From: Sphingomonadales bacterium
GTDB lineage: Bacteria; Pseudomonadota; Alphaproteobacteria; Sphingomonadales; Sphingomonadaceae
Reading direction: 5' to 3'
Length of the DNA stretch: 64,000 nt
NCBI GenBank assembly: GCA_028289885.1
Contig: JAQGKX010000109.1
Coordinates: 1 to 64,000, forward strand
A program made the translations under genes and the position numbers. Positions 44,931-54,040 of the stretch are shown one piece after another. Below the pieces are notes generated by a model. That model saw nothing but the letters and a program-made list of their open reading frames with translations. It was not told the origin of the DNA and did no database searches. Numbering within the stretch: the stretch's first letter is position 1; every line of letters starts with the position of its first letter.

Positions 44931-47452
44931 CCGACACACAGACGCTGGGATGGGCGGCAAGCTGGAAAATTGCCCGACGCGATCTTCATGCCGGATTTCG
45001 CGGGCTGCGACTGTTGTTCGTGTGCCTGTTGCTCGGCGTCACGACGCTGGCCGCGATCGGCAGCCTGACCGCGTCGATCACGGGCGAATTGTCGGCAAGG
45101 GGCCGCACATTGCTGGGCGGCGATATCGAAGTCGCCATGACGCAGCGTCAGGCATCGACGACCGAACATGCCGCGCTTGCCGCGCTCGGGCAGGTCAGCG
45201 ACACGATCCGCACGCGCGCGATGGCACGGGGTCCGGTTCCTAGCGGCGCACCCGGCGCGGTGCTGACCGAAATAAAGGGCGTCGATGCGGCGTACCCGCT
45301 CTATGGCAGACTGACGCTCGCGCACGGCCCATATCGCCAACTGGCCAGCGATCAGGTCCTGATCGACCGCTCGCTTGCCGATCGTCTCCTGCTTCGGACA
45401 GGCGGGACGCTCCATTACGGCGAGGCTGATTTCCGCATTGTGGACGTTATAGCTGCCGAACCTGATCGCGTCGGAGAAGGCTTCACGCTCGGTCCGGTCG
45501 CCATCGTATCGATGGACGGACTGCAGCGGACGAAACTGCTGCAACCGGGTGCGCTGTATGAGACGAAATATCGGATCAGACTGAAGCCCGGCATCGAACC
45601 AACCGGAGCGATGGAGGCCCTGAAAGCGCGTTACCCATCTGCTGGCTGGGAGTATAAGCATCGCGACCGCGCCGCGCCGGGTGCGGCGCGCTTTTTCGAG
45701 CGCATGGGGCAATTCCTGTCGCTGATCGGACTGGCGGCGCTGGTAATTGCGGGCATCGGCGTCAGCAACGGGGTCGCATCCTATCTCGCCTTGAAGCGCG
45801 ACGGCATCGCGACGCTGAAAATCCTCGGCGCGACCTCTGGCGACATTGCCCGCATCTACCTTATGCAGATCGGCGTCGTTGCGTTTCTGGCGGTCGTTGT
45901 CGGCCTGTTGCTGGGAGCCATACTACCTGTGGCGCTGATTACGCTCGCGCGCGACATATTGCCGGTCCAGCCCGGTGTCGGGTTTTACCCGATCCCGCTG
46001 ACCGTCAGTGCCGCCTACGGCCTGCTGATCGCGCTCGCCTTCGCCCTGCCGCCACTGGCGCGAGCCCGGATGCAGCCTGCAGCGGCGCAGTTTCGCGGCA
46101 ATGTGGACGACACGCCGCGTCTCGACCGTCGCACGATGGTGATGGTTGCCGTTGCCGCCCTGCTGGTCGTCGCGCTCGCCCTCGGCACTGCGCGCGATCC
46201 GCTTTTTGCCGGGGTCGTGCTTGGGTCGGTCGCGGGCGTGCTGTTGCTTTTGCTCGGCATCGGCTCGGCGATCCGCTGGCTGGCGATCCGCATGCCGCGC
46301 CCGCGTGGGCCATTGCTGCGGCTGGCGCTGGCGAACCTCCATCGACCGGGGGCGCAGACCGTTGCGCTGGTCATCGCACTCGGCCTCGCGCTGACGTTGT
46401 TCGTGACGCTGGCCGCCATTCAGACCAGCCTGAATGCAGAGATCACGCGGACAGTGCCGCAAAAGGCCCCTAATCAGTTCGTGCTCGACATCCCGTCGGA
46501 ATCACGTGGCCAGTTCGTGCAAATCGTTCACCGTGCTGCGCCCGAGGCCCAGTTGAATATCGTGCCGTCATTGCGCGGGACGATCGTCGCTTACGGTGGC
46601 CAGCGCGTTGCCGACCTGAAAGAGATACCAAGGGAGGCGTGGTTCCTGCGCGGCGAACGCGGCGTGACCTATAGCGACGTGTTGCCGCAGGGCAGCGACC
46701 TGACTGCAGGCAAATGGTGGCCGCGCGACTATGCAGGACCGCCGCTCGTCTCGCTCGATCAGGCCGCCGCCGACATATTGAAGCTGAAGATCGGTGATAC
46801 GATAACGGTGAGCGTCTTGGGGCGCGAGATCGAGGCGCGGATCGAGTCGTTGCGCAAGGTCAACTGGGATACGATGGGCTTCAACTATGTGCTGGTGTTT
46901 TCGCCGAACGCTTTGGAGGCGGCACCGCATAGCCTGACCTCCACGATCACCATTGCGGCGGCGCATGAAGGTGCGGTGGCCCGCGCATTGCTCGCGGCGT
47001 TCCCATCGGCGTCGATCATCGCAGTCAGCGAAGTCATCGGACAGGTGCGGACCTTGCTCGACCAGATGGCGACGGCCATCGTGCTATCCGCGTCGGTGGC
47101 GATCCTCGCCGGGATCGCGGTGCTGATCGGCGCGATTGCCGCGTCCCGCCAGACGCGCAGTTATGACAGCGTCATCCTGAAGACTTTGGGGGCGACGCGG
47201 TGGCAGATTCTTGGCGCGCAGGGTCTGGAATATGCCCTGCTCGCGGCGCTGCTGGCGACCGTCGCATTCGTGCTGGGGACCGGTGCCGCATGGTATGTGA
47301 TCGTCGAGATTTTCAAGTTCACCTGGGCGCCCGACTGGTGGGTCGTGCTGGGGACTCTTGCGGGCGGGGCGGTGCTGACGCTCGGTATCGGGCTGCTCGG
47401 ATCGTTGCCGCTGCTGTCGATACGCCCGGCGCAGGCTTTGCGCCGAATGTAG
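44927..47452 (+). CDS. ybbP: YbbP-like FtsX-family ABC permease
   Basis: The protein has 841 residues. It has an N-terminal hydrophobic segment, a large periplasmic domain (about 45-240), groups of helices near 260-380 and 410-500, a second periplasmic domain, and three closing helices near 710-830 (AILAGIAVLIGAIAASRQTR, YDSVILKTLGATRWQI). This is the MacB/LolC type with two FtsX domains, as in YbbP. The GTG start overlaps the ATPase stop by 4 bp. Together with YbbA and TesA it forms a conserved envelope-linked gene set. Confidence 0.9.
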   Translation: MTDTQTLGWAASWKIARRDLHAGFRGLRLLFVCLLLGVTTLAAIGSLTASITGELSARGRTLLGGDIEVAMTQRQASTTEHAALAALGQVSDTIRTRAMARGPVPSGAPGAVLTEIKGVDAAYPLYGRLTLAHGPYRQLASDQVLIDRSLADRLLLRTGGTLHYGEADFRIVDVIAAEPDRVGEGFTLGPVAIVSMDGLQRTKLLQPGALYETKYRIRLKPGIEPTGAMEALKARYPSAGWEYKHRDRAAPGAARFFERMGQFLSLIGLAALVIAGIGVSNGVASYLALKRDGIATLKILGATSGDIARIYLMQIGVVAFLAVVVGLLLGAILPVALITLARDILPVQPGVGFYPIPLTVSAAYGLLIALAFALPPLARARMQPAAAQFRGNVDDTPRLDRRTMVMVAVAALLVVALALGTARDPLFAGVVLGSVAGVLLLLLGIGSAIRWLAIRMPRPRGPLLRLALANLHRPGAQTVALVIALGLALTLFVTLAAIQTSLNAEITRTVPQKAPNQFVLDIPSESRGQFVQIVHRAAPEAQLNIVPSLRGTIVAYGGQRVADLKEIPREAWFLRGERGVTYSDVLPQGSDLTAGKWWPRDYAGPPLVSLDQAAADILKLKIGDTITVSVLGREIEARIESLRKVNWDTMGFNYVLVFSPNALEAAPHSLTSTITIAAAHEGAVARALLAAFPSASIIAVSEVIGQVRTLLDQMATAIVLSASVAILAGIAVLIGAIAASRQTRSYDSVILKTLGATRWQILGAQGLEYALLAALLATVAFVLGTGAAWYVIVEIFKFTWAPDWWVVLGTLAGGAVLTLGIGLLGSLPLLSIRPAQALRRM

Positions 47453-47461
47453 CCAGTCGGG

Positions 47462-48391
47462 TCAGGGAACTCCGGGCAGGGGAGGCGGCGTCGGCACAGG
47501 TGCTACCTTGCTGCGTTTGCGATGGAGTTCGTCGATGGCCGCCTGACGACTCCGCAGATAATCCTCGCGCGTCTTTGCATAAGGATCGCTGCCCTCATGC
47601 AATGCCTGCAATTTTTCATCAAATTCGGCGCGCTGGTCGAGCGAACTGAAGACGCCGATCGAAATCGCGTAAACCGGTTTGTTGAAGGGTGATCCCGCAA
47701 CCGCAGGCAGTACGAGCCGGTCGAGATTGTCGCCGAGCAGGTCGCGCAAATCGGTCGGTCCGAAAATCGGCAGGTAGAAAAACGGTCCGGGCTTTACGCC
47801 GTAAAAGCCCAGCGTGTTGCCAAGGCCGTTGCGGCGACGGGGAAGGTGGAACGGTTTTTTGCGGGCAACATCGAACAGTCCCGCAGCACCGAGCGTGGAG
47901 TTGACGCCGAAACGGCCAACGGTTTCAAATGCCTTGCCGATCTTGTGCTGCAACAGGAAGTTCAGGAAAACCACCGGCTCGCGCAGATTGTTAAGGACGT
48001 TGCGGATGCCGCTGCGGAGCGGGTCCGGGAGAATACGCTGGTAGGTCAGCGCGATCGGGCGAACGATGGCCCGGTCGACCGACTGGGTGATCTCGAACGA
48101 TTTGGCGTTCAAAGCCTGAAGCGGATCGCCGGGAGGGGCGGGGGCCCGCGCCTGTACGACGATCTCGGTTTCACCGGTCGCGTTGTGGGCGGCAACGGGC
48201 GGTTTGGGAACCGTAGGAACGACCACGACGGCGGGCGGCGTTGGAACGGGGCTGATGGTCTCGGCCGATGGCGCAACGGGGGTTGCCGCCTGTTCAACCG
48301 CCTGAGCGACCGGTGCTTCCGGACGCACCTCTGCCGCCTCAACCGGCGATCCGGCCAGCAGCAGCGCATAGGTTAGTGATGGACCGATCAT
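47462..48391 (-). CDS. mlaA: MlaA/VacJ-family outer-membrane lipid transport protein
   Basis: The protein has 309 residues. Family motifs from about residue 105 are PLQALNAKSFEITQSVDRAI, NNLREPVVFLNFLLQ, FGVNSTLGAAGLFDVA and LGNTLGFYGVKPGPF. MlaA removes misplaced phospholipids from the outer leaflet of the outer membrane. Unlike the E. coli protein, the signal peptide (LTYALLLAGSPVEAAEV) has no lipobox Cys, and a long Pro/Val-rich linker (about 25-100) precedes the domain. No other mla gene is in the window. The 237 bp upstream hold only a 43-codon open frame without clear coding character. Confidence 0.9.
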   Translation of the reverse strand: MIGPSLTYALLLAGSPVEAAEVRPEAPVAQAVEQAATPVAPSAETISPVPTPPAVVVVPTVPKPPVAAHNATGETEIVVQARAPAPPGDPLQALNAKSFEITQSVDRAIVRPIALTYQRILPDPLRSGIRNVLNNLREPVVFLNFLLQHKIGKAFETVGRFGVNSTLGAAGLFDVARKKPFHLPRRRNGLGNTLGFYGVKPGPFFYLPIFGPTDLRDLLGDNLDRLVLPAVAGSPFNKPVYAISIGVFSSLDQRAEFDEKLQALHEGSDPYAKTREDYLRSRQAAIDELHRKRSKVAPVPTPPPLPGVP

Positions 48392-48628
48392 CCGCCTGTC
48401 CCGGGCAGAATAATTATGACGACACCAATACTGATACTCTCATGTGCTTTCCCAGGTCATCATGAAAAGCCTGAAGGCGATTCCCGAGTCTCGTTTCGTC
48501 GAACAGCGTTGGATTTCCAGCTTCGCCGTGTGGCCGGAGCCTCGCGGTGTCGCCTGCTCCCACGGCATGGCCGACGCTGACATATTATTGTAACCTTGGC
48601 CAAGGGAAACCGCAACCTCGGTCAGCGA

Positions 48629-49225
48629 TCAGATGCTGCGCGTGGCTCGCGCTATTTTCTCCGTTACCGATGCGCGCGCCGCAGCCAGCAGTTGCCCGGC
48701 TTTCGCATCATCGGGCTGGACGCGGGCCATGCCCAGCGCACCGACCATCTCCGCAATCATGCTCGCCGCCAACACCTCGACATCATGCGCGCCCAGTTGA
48801 TCGAGCAGATCGGCGACGCCGGTGGTCAGGCGTTCGACCGCCAGCATGAACCGTGTCCGGGCTGCCTCAGGAAGGTGAGGAACCTGCCCCGCCAGCATCG
48901 GGATCGGGCAGCCGCGGTCGGTCGCGTCACGGTGCGCCATCGACAGGTAGCGCTCGACGAAATTGGCCAGCGCCGTTGCCGGTTCGATTCCTTCGCTATG
49001 GGCAAGAAACTTGGCGTAACGGTCGACGAACATATATTCGACCGCCTGCGCGACCAGTTCGTCCTTCGATGCGAAATGCGCATAGAAACCGCCATGGGTC
49101 AGGCCCGCGCGCGACATGATCTGCGCCACGCCCACATTGGCAACCCCGTCCGACCGGATCGCGTTCGCCGCTTCCTTCAGGATGAGATCACGGGTTTTTG
49201 CCTTATGTTCGCTGTCGTATCGCAT
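48629..49225 (-). CDS. TetR-family repressor of the efflux operon
   Basis: The protein has 198 residues from the ATG at 49225 (MRYDSEHKAKTRDLILKEAA). The N-terminal helix-turn-helix (about 10-58) has GVAQIMSRAGLTHGGFYAHF, close to the AcrR/NemR-like group. The ligand-binding half is variable. The gene ends a minus-strand operon, 5 bp after the NodT gene, and probably represses the operon and the divergent membrane-fusion gene. Direct repeats at 52304-52326 are candidate binding sites. Confidence 0.9.
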   Translation of the reverse strand: MRYDSEHKAKTRDLILKEAANAIRSDGVANVGVAQIMSRAGLTHGGFYAHFASKDELVAQAVEYMFVDRYAKFLAHSEGIEPATALANFVERYLSMAHRDATDRGCPIPMLAGQVPHLPEAARTRFMLAVERLTTGVADLLDQLGAHDVEVLAASMIAEMVGALGMARVQPDDAKAGQLLAAARASVTEKIARATRSI

Positions 49226-49230
49226 GGCCC

Positions 49231-50670
49231 CTACATGTGACCTCGCGCCAGCGAAGCCAAGGCCGGGGTCGCATCCGAACGCCATCCACCGCCGAGCGCA
49301 CGATAGGCCGCGACCGCCGCGCGCGCCTCGTCGCCCTTCACCGTTGCCAGCCTGTCGGAGGCAGAAAGCAGCTCGCGGTCGGCGTCGGTTACGTCGATCA
49401 GGCCGACCACGCCGCCGCGATAGGCATCCTGTGCCTGCGCGCGCGTGAGGACCAGGGCCGTCACCTGTCGTTCGAGCGCGGCCCGTTCGACGCGTGCTTC
49501 GGAAAGGCGGGAGAGGGTGGTTTCGACATCTTCGGCGGCGCGCAACACCGATCCCCGCCATGCCGCCAGCGCCTCAGCCTCGCGGCCGCGCGCCTGCGCC
49601 ACTTCGGCATCGATGCGGCCGAAATCGAACAGTCGCCAGCGGAGCCCGACGCCTCCCGAAGCCTGCACGGCGCTGCCGGTCAACAATGTGCTGGTGCCGA
49701 GACTGGCGACGCCGAGGATGCCGGACAGCGAGACATGCGGGTAGTAATCGGCGACCGACTGGCCGATGCGCGCGGTACTGGCTGCAAGTCTGCGTTCGGC
49801 GGCGACGACATCGGGACGGCGACGGAGCAGGTCTTCGGGGGCGGTGCTGCCCGATGGTTGCGGCGCGACAGGGATTGCCGCCGTGATGCTCAGGGTCTGG
49901 CGATTGCTCCCCGGCTGCTCTCCGACCAGAACGTCGATACGGTTGAGCTGGGCGGCGATTCCCGCGCGCAAGGGGGCCGCACTGGCGCGAACTCCCTCCA
50001 GACCGGCAATCGTCCGGTTCAATTCGCGTTCGGCGGCGACCCCCTGATCGAAGCGCATGCGGACAAGGCCGACCAACGTCGCCTGATTGCGGGCCTGTCC
50101 TTCCGCCACATCGAGCCGGGCCTGAAGCGAGCGCAGCGTGAGATAGGCGTCGGCGGTTTCGGCGGCGATGGCAATGCGCACGGCTTCGGCGCTCGCTTCT
50201 GTTGCGCCAAGGTCGGCGCGCGCCGCCTCCCTGCCGCGCGCCGCTCCGCCGAACAGGTCGAGTTCCCATGATGCCCGCGCTCCGACGCCATATTCGGTAT
50301 AACCACGCGGCAGGCCGAGGACGTTGGAGACATGGCCGATGGGTGTTTCGAGGGACTGGCTGGTGCTGGTCAGGTCGCCCGTTGCATCGAGAGTAGGAAG
50401 CAAAGCGGCGCCTGCCGCCTTCGCAAGCGCGCGCGACTGGTCGATCCGGGCGCGCGCTTGTGCCAGATCAGTGTTGCCCGCCACCGTCTTAGCGACCAGC
50501 GCGGACAGCAGCGGATCGTGGAAACTGCGCCACCAGTCGGTATCTGTGGAGGTCGCGATTTCCGTCGTCGCCATGAATCGCGGGGTCAGGGCAATTTGTG
50601 GACGTGCGTAATTCGGGCCGACCGTGCATCCAGCGAGTGCGGTAGCGACGAGGAGAAGCGGCAGGCGCAT
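49231..50670 (-). CDS. NodT-family outer-membrane efflux lipoprotein
   Basis: The protein has 479 residues. The signal ends in LAGC (Cys15), followed by TVGPNYARP, a hallmark of the NodT/OprM family. Two TolC-like halves with long coiled helices follow (ASWELDLFGGAARGREAARA and VGLRWRLFDFGRIDAEVAQA). It would form the outer-membrane channel for the EmrAB-type pump. AGGA precedes the ATG. It lies between the MFS pump gene and the TetR gene on the same strand, with gaps of 10 and 5 bp. Confidence 0.93.
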   Translation of the reverse strand: MRLPLLLVATALAGCTVGPNYARPQIALTPRFMATTEIATSTDTDWWRSFHDPLLSALVAKTVAGNTDLAQARARIDQSRALAKAAGAALLPTLDATGDLTSTSQSLETPIGHVSNVLGLPRGYTEYGVGARASWELDLFGGAARGREAARADLGATEASAEAVRIAIAAETADAYLTLRSLQARLDVAEGQARNQATLVGLVRMRFDQGVAAERELNRTIAGLEGVRASAAPLRAGIAAQLNRIDVLVGEQPGSNRQTLSITAAIPVAPQPSGSTAPEDLLRRRPDVVAAERRLAASTARIGQSVADYYPHVSLSGILGVASLGTSTLLTGSAVQASGGVGLRWRLFDFGRIDAEVAQARGREAEALAAWRGSVLRAAEDVETTLSRLSEARVERAALERQVTALVLTRAQAQDAYRGGVVGLIDVTDADRELLSASDRLATVKGDEARAAVAAYRALGGGWRSDATPALASLARGHM

Positions 50671-50680
50671 GATCGGTCCT

Positions 50681-52276
50681 TCAGTGGGCGAGGGCAGGGG
50701 AAACGGGCGCGGCGTCGGCGGGGATTTTGCAGAATGGGACCATCACGAGCGCCGCGAGGAATATCCACGCCATGACCCGAAACACGTCATCGAAGGCGAT
50801 CGTAAGCGCCTCGCGTCCGACGACGCGGGCAAAGCTCGCCTGCGCCAGAAGCAATGCATGATTGGGATCGGGTGTCGCAGCGGCAAATCGATGAGCCATC
50901 GCGGCGACTGCCTCCTGCGCGCCGCGACCGTTGGCGGCGAGTGACTCGCCGAAACGCAGCGCTTGTGTCCGTGTATTGTCGCCGAGCCAAGTGTTGACAG
51001 TGGCGATGCCGATCGCGCCGCCGAGGTTGCGCATCAGGTTGAATAGCCCGGAGGCCGATCGCAACTCAGGACCCTGAAACGCCGACAGCGCCATGTTCAC
51101 CGCTGGCACGATGCACAGCATGACGAACAGACCGCGCACGATCTGCGGGATCAGCAGTTCGTCGAACCCCCAGTTCGACCCGAGGTGCGAGGTCAGGAAC
51201 AGGCTGAACGAAAATCCCGACAGTCCGATGGCGATCACGATACGCCGGTCGATACGGATGCTGGCCCATGCGGCAAAGATCGTGCTGACCAACTGGCCTG
51301 CGCCGACGATGAAGACAGTCGTTCCGATCTCCAGGCTGTTGAAACCCCGGACCCGCGCAAGGAACACCGGCACCAGATAGGTCGAGGCATAGATGCCGAA
51401 ACCGATGACGAGATTGAACACGCAGGCAAAGGCGAAGGTGCGGTTGCGGAACGGGGACAGTCGCACGATCGGGTTGGCCGAATAGATCGACCGTTCGATG
51501 AACAGGCAGAAACCTATCAGCGAAAACCATGCGGCCATCACGATCCGGGGATCGCCGAACCAGTCCTTTCGCGGCCCTTCCTCCAGCACATATTGCAGCC
51601 CCGCCAGCGCGACGGCCATTGCGACAAGGTGCGACCAGTCGATGCGTCCGAACATTTTGGTGTCTGGCCGGTCGAGGTCGACCACGACCAGCGTCAGCAC
51701 CGTCACCACGATGCCGGGCACGACGTTGATGAAGAATATCCAGCGCCAGCCGATCGTGTCGGTGATGATGCCGCCGACCGTCGGCCCCAGTGTCGGCGCG
51801 AGGACCGACACGATGCCGAGGATCGCGGGGATCATCGCGCGCTGCTTGCCCTCGAAGATCGTGAAGCCGACCGCAAAAACGCTTGGCACCATCGCGCCGC
51901 CGACGAACCCCTGGATCGCACGAAAAATGATCATGGATTCAATGTTCCATGCAAAGCCACAGGCGACGCTCGCCAGCGTGAACAGTCCGGCAGAGGTCGC
52001 GAACAGCCACTTGGTCGACATCGCCTGCGCCAGAAAGGCCGAGAAGGGAATCATCACCAGTTCGGCCATCAGATACGCAGTCTGGACCCAACTGACCTCG
52101 TCCGGACCCGCCGACAGCCCCTCCTGCACATCGTTCAGCGACGCCGCGACGATCTGGATATCGATCAGCGCCATGAACTGCCCAAACGCGAGTATGCCGA
52201 AAATCAGATATTTGCGCGAAAGGGGCAACCCGGAGGGGTTGGGGGCCGCAACAGGCTGGGCCGGTAATGTGGTCAT
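50681..52276 (-). CDS. emrB: EmrB-type DHA2 drug/proton antiporter (MFS)
   Basis: The protein has 531 residues with about 14 hydrophobic segments, as in the DHA2 family. Motif C-like PTLGPTVGGIITD and the segment GWRWIFFINVVPGI are visible, with SWVQTAYLMAELVMIPFSAF near the start. It would expel hydrophobic toxic compounds together with EmrA (52345, divergent) and the NodT channel (49231). The ATG is 68 bp from the divergent EmrA start. Substrates cannot be told from sequence. Confidence 0.93.
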   Translation of the reverse strand: MTTLPAQPVAAPNPSGLPLSRKYLIFGILAFGQFMALIDIQIVAASLNDVQEGLSAGPDEVSWVQTAYLMAELVMIPFSAFLAQAMSTKWLFATSAGLFTLASVACGFAWNIESMIIFRAIQGFVGGAMVPSVFAVGFTIFEGKQRAMIPAILGIVSVLAPTLGPTVGGIITDTIGWRWIFFINVVPGIVVTVLTLVVVDLDRPDTKMFGRIDWSHLVAMAVALAGLQYVLEEGPRKDWFGDPRIVMAAWFSLIGFCLFIERSIYSANPIVRLSPFRNRTFAFACVFNLVIGFGIYASTYLVPVFLARVRGFNSLEIGTTVFIVGAGQLVSTIFAAWASIRIDRRIVIAIGLSGFSFSLFLTSHLGSNWGFDELLIPQIVRGLFVMLCIVPAVNMALSAFQGPELRSASGLFNLMRNLGGAIGIATVNTWLGDNTRTQALRFGESLAANGRGAQEAVAAMAHRFAAATPDPNHALLLAQASFARVVGREALTIAFDDVFRVMAWIFLAALVMVPFCKIPADAAPVSPALAH

Positions 52277-52344
52277 GACTGTTCCGGCCTTGTAGAATGA
52301 TGACCATCATATTATAGCCATCATATGGACCGTGCAAGGGGCGA
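52277..52344. promoter_or_regulatory. Divergent promoter of the efflux genes with direct repeats
   Basis: This 68-bp gap separates the two divergent efflux units. CCATCATAT occurs at 52304-52312 and again at 52318-52326 (14-bp period), around a TATTATAG box that resembles a -10 element. A TetR protein encoded in the minus-strand operon is the obvious candidate to bind here. AAGGGG (52336-52341) is the ribosome-binding site for the EmrA gene. Confidence 0.5.
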
Positions 52345-53469
52345 ATGATGGACGCGATGACGAGTGACTCCGAACTGAGGGTCCCAACGGGGAAGCGGCG
52401 CTTCGCCTTGCCTTCGCGTCGCACGTTGGGCGCCTCGGGCGTCGCACTGGCGGTGGCTGTCGGCGGTGCGCTCTGGATAACCGCCGCCCCGGCCAGCCAA
52501 TCGACCGACGATGCCTATGTCACTGCCGATGCTACCTCTGTCGCCCCAAAGGTGCGCGGCCTCGTGGCAGAGGTGTTGGTCCGCGACAACCAGCTTGTGC
52601 GCGCTGGCCAGCCCCTTGCGCGGATCGACCCGGAGGAATTCGACGCCAACGTCGCGCGCGCCCAGTCAACGGTCGCCGATGCCGTGGCGGGCGTGGCGTC
52701 CGCCCATGCCGCACTGGTCAGCCTCGATGCCGAGGAACGGCTGGCGACCGCACAGACAGCCGCCGCCCGCACCGCGATCCGTTCAGCCGATGCACAGTCG
52801 GTTCGTGCCGGAGCCGACCGCCGCCGCTTCGATTCGCTCGTCGCCAGTGGCGCCGTCGCCCGCCGCGATGCCGACAGCTATGCCGCCGGAGCCATCACCG
52901 CCGAACAGGATGCCGCGCGCGCGCGTGCCATGCTGGCGGTCTCAGGCGAAACCGCAGGCGTCACGCGGGCAAAGCGTGCAGGTCTGCTTGCGGCACTACA
53001 GGCCGCCGACGCCGGAGTTGCACAGGCGCGCGCCGTCCTCAATCTCGCGCAGCAGGACCGCCGCCATACGGTGATTTTCGCGCCGGTCGATGGCACGGTC
53101 GGCAATCGACAGGTGCGCGTCGGCGATTACGTCCAGCCCGGCACGCGGCTGCTGACACTGGTGCCGCTCCACGCCCTTTATGTCACGGCGAACTTCAAGG
53201 AAACGCAGACCGCGCGGATGGTTCCCGGCCAGTCGGTCACGATCGACGCCGACGCGCTCCCGGGAACGGACCTGCACGGCACGGTCGAAAGTCTGGCGCC
53301 CGGGTCGGGATCCAGCTTTGCGCTGTTGCCCTTTGAACCTGGAACCGGCAATTTCACCAAGATCGTTCAACGTGTCGCTGTCCGCATCCGCTTCGATCGG
53401 GGTCAGGTGGGGGTTGATCGGCTCAGGCCCGGCCTGTCGGTGACGGCGACGGTACGACTGAAAAACTAA
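52345..53469 (+). CDS. emrA: EmrA-type membrane-fusion protein (HlyD family)
   Basis: The protein has 374 residues. One N-terminal membrane helix (about 27-48) is followed by the lipoyl-like half VTADATSVAPKVRGLVAEV, a long alpha-hairpin (about 100-225) and the second half with VIFAPVDGTVGNRQVRVGDY and a beta-barrel region. It connects the MFS pump in the inner membrane with the NodT channel. It is divergent from the pump gene rather than in its operon. The next gene follows after 16 bp. Confidence 0.93.
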   Translation: MMDAMTSDSELRVPTGKRRFALPSRRTLGASGVALAVAVGGALWITAAPASQSTDDAYVTADATSVAPKVRGLVAEVLVRDNQLVRAGQPLARIDPEEFDANVARAQSTVADAVAGVASAHAALVSLDAEERLATAQTAAARTAIRSADAQSVRAGADRRRFDSLVASGAVARRDADSYAAGAITAEQDAARARAMLAVSGETAGVTRAKRAGLLAALQAADAGVAQARAVLNLAQQDRRHTVIFAPVDGTVGNRQVRVGDYVQPGTRLLTLVPLHALYVTANFKETQTARMVPGQSVTIDADALPGTDLHGTVESLAPGSGSSFALLPFEPGTGNFTKIVQRVAVRIRFDRGQVGVDRLRPGLSVTATVRLKN

Positions 53470-53485
53470 CGGATCGGAATGCGAA

Positions 53486-53938
53486 GTGGATGTCATCAAG
53501 AACAATGTGAACGGCTTGAGCGGGCTCGAACAACTTCGCGCGCTGATCGACGCTGGCACTCCCGCCCCGATCGCGGTGACGCTCGGCTTTTCGCTCGTCG
53601 AGATCGAGGAGGGTCGGGCAGTCTTCGAAGGGCATCCCGACCGCAGCGTCTATAACCCGATCGGATCGGTGCATGGTGGTTATGCCGCGACATTGCTCGA
53701 CAGCGCCTGTGGGTGCGCCATCCATTCACGCCTGTCCGCCGAACAGGGGTATACGACGCTCGAACTGAAAATTTCCTATCATCGCCCGCTCACCGACATT
53801 AGTGGCCCGGTCCGTGCCGAAGGGCGCGTCGTGTCCATCGGTCGCCGTGCCGGATTTGCCGAAGCAACCCTGACCGACGGCAACGGTCGGCTGTGTGCTT
53901 CGGCGACATCGACGTTGCTCATTTTCGCGAACCCTTGA
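53486..53938 (+). CDS. PaaI-type hotdog thioesterase
   Basis: The protein has 150 residues from a GTG start. The hotdog motif PIGSVHGGYAATLLDSACG carries the His-Gly-Gly and the Asp that align with the PaaI group, which hydrolyses aryl- or acyl-CoA esters. The C-terminal strands (ISGPVRAEGRVVSIGRRAGF) fit the fold. It follows the EmrA gene closely on the same strand, but a functional link with efflux is not clear. Substrate unknown. Confidence 0.88.
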   Translation: MDVIKNNVNGLSGLEQLRALIDAGTPAPIAVTLGFSLVEIEEGRAVFEGHPDRSVYNPIGSVHGGYAATLLDSACGCAIHSRLSAEQGYTTLELKISYHRPLTDISGPVRAEGRVVSIGRRAGFAEATLTDGNGRLCASATSTLLIFANP

Positions 53939-54040
53939 CTTGCCTTGTCGGTCGCATCGGCATTTGGCGGTGGAGACGCGCGGCATGGCGTTGCGAGGCT
54001 GAACCGGGCTAAGCACGTCATCGTCGCAAACGGGACCGGG

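Noticed and set aside
48462-48593. 43-codon plus-strand ORF in the gap between MlaA and TetR genes
   Set aside because: Weak ribosome-binding site, no family pattern and no conserved context; could be a chance frame.
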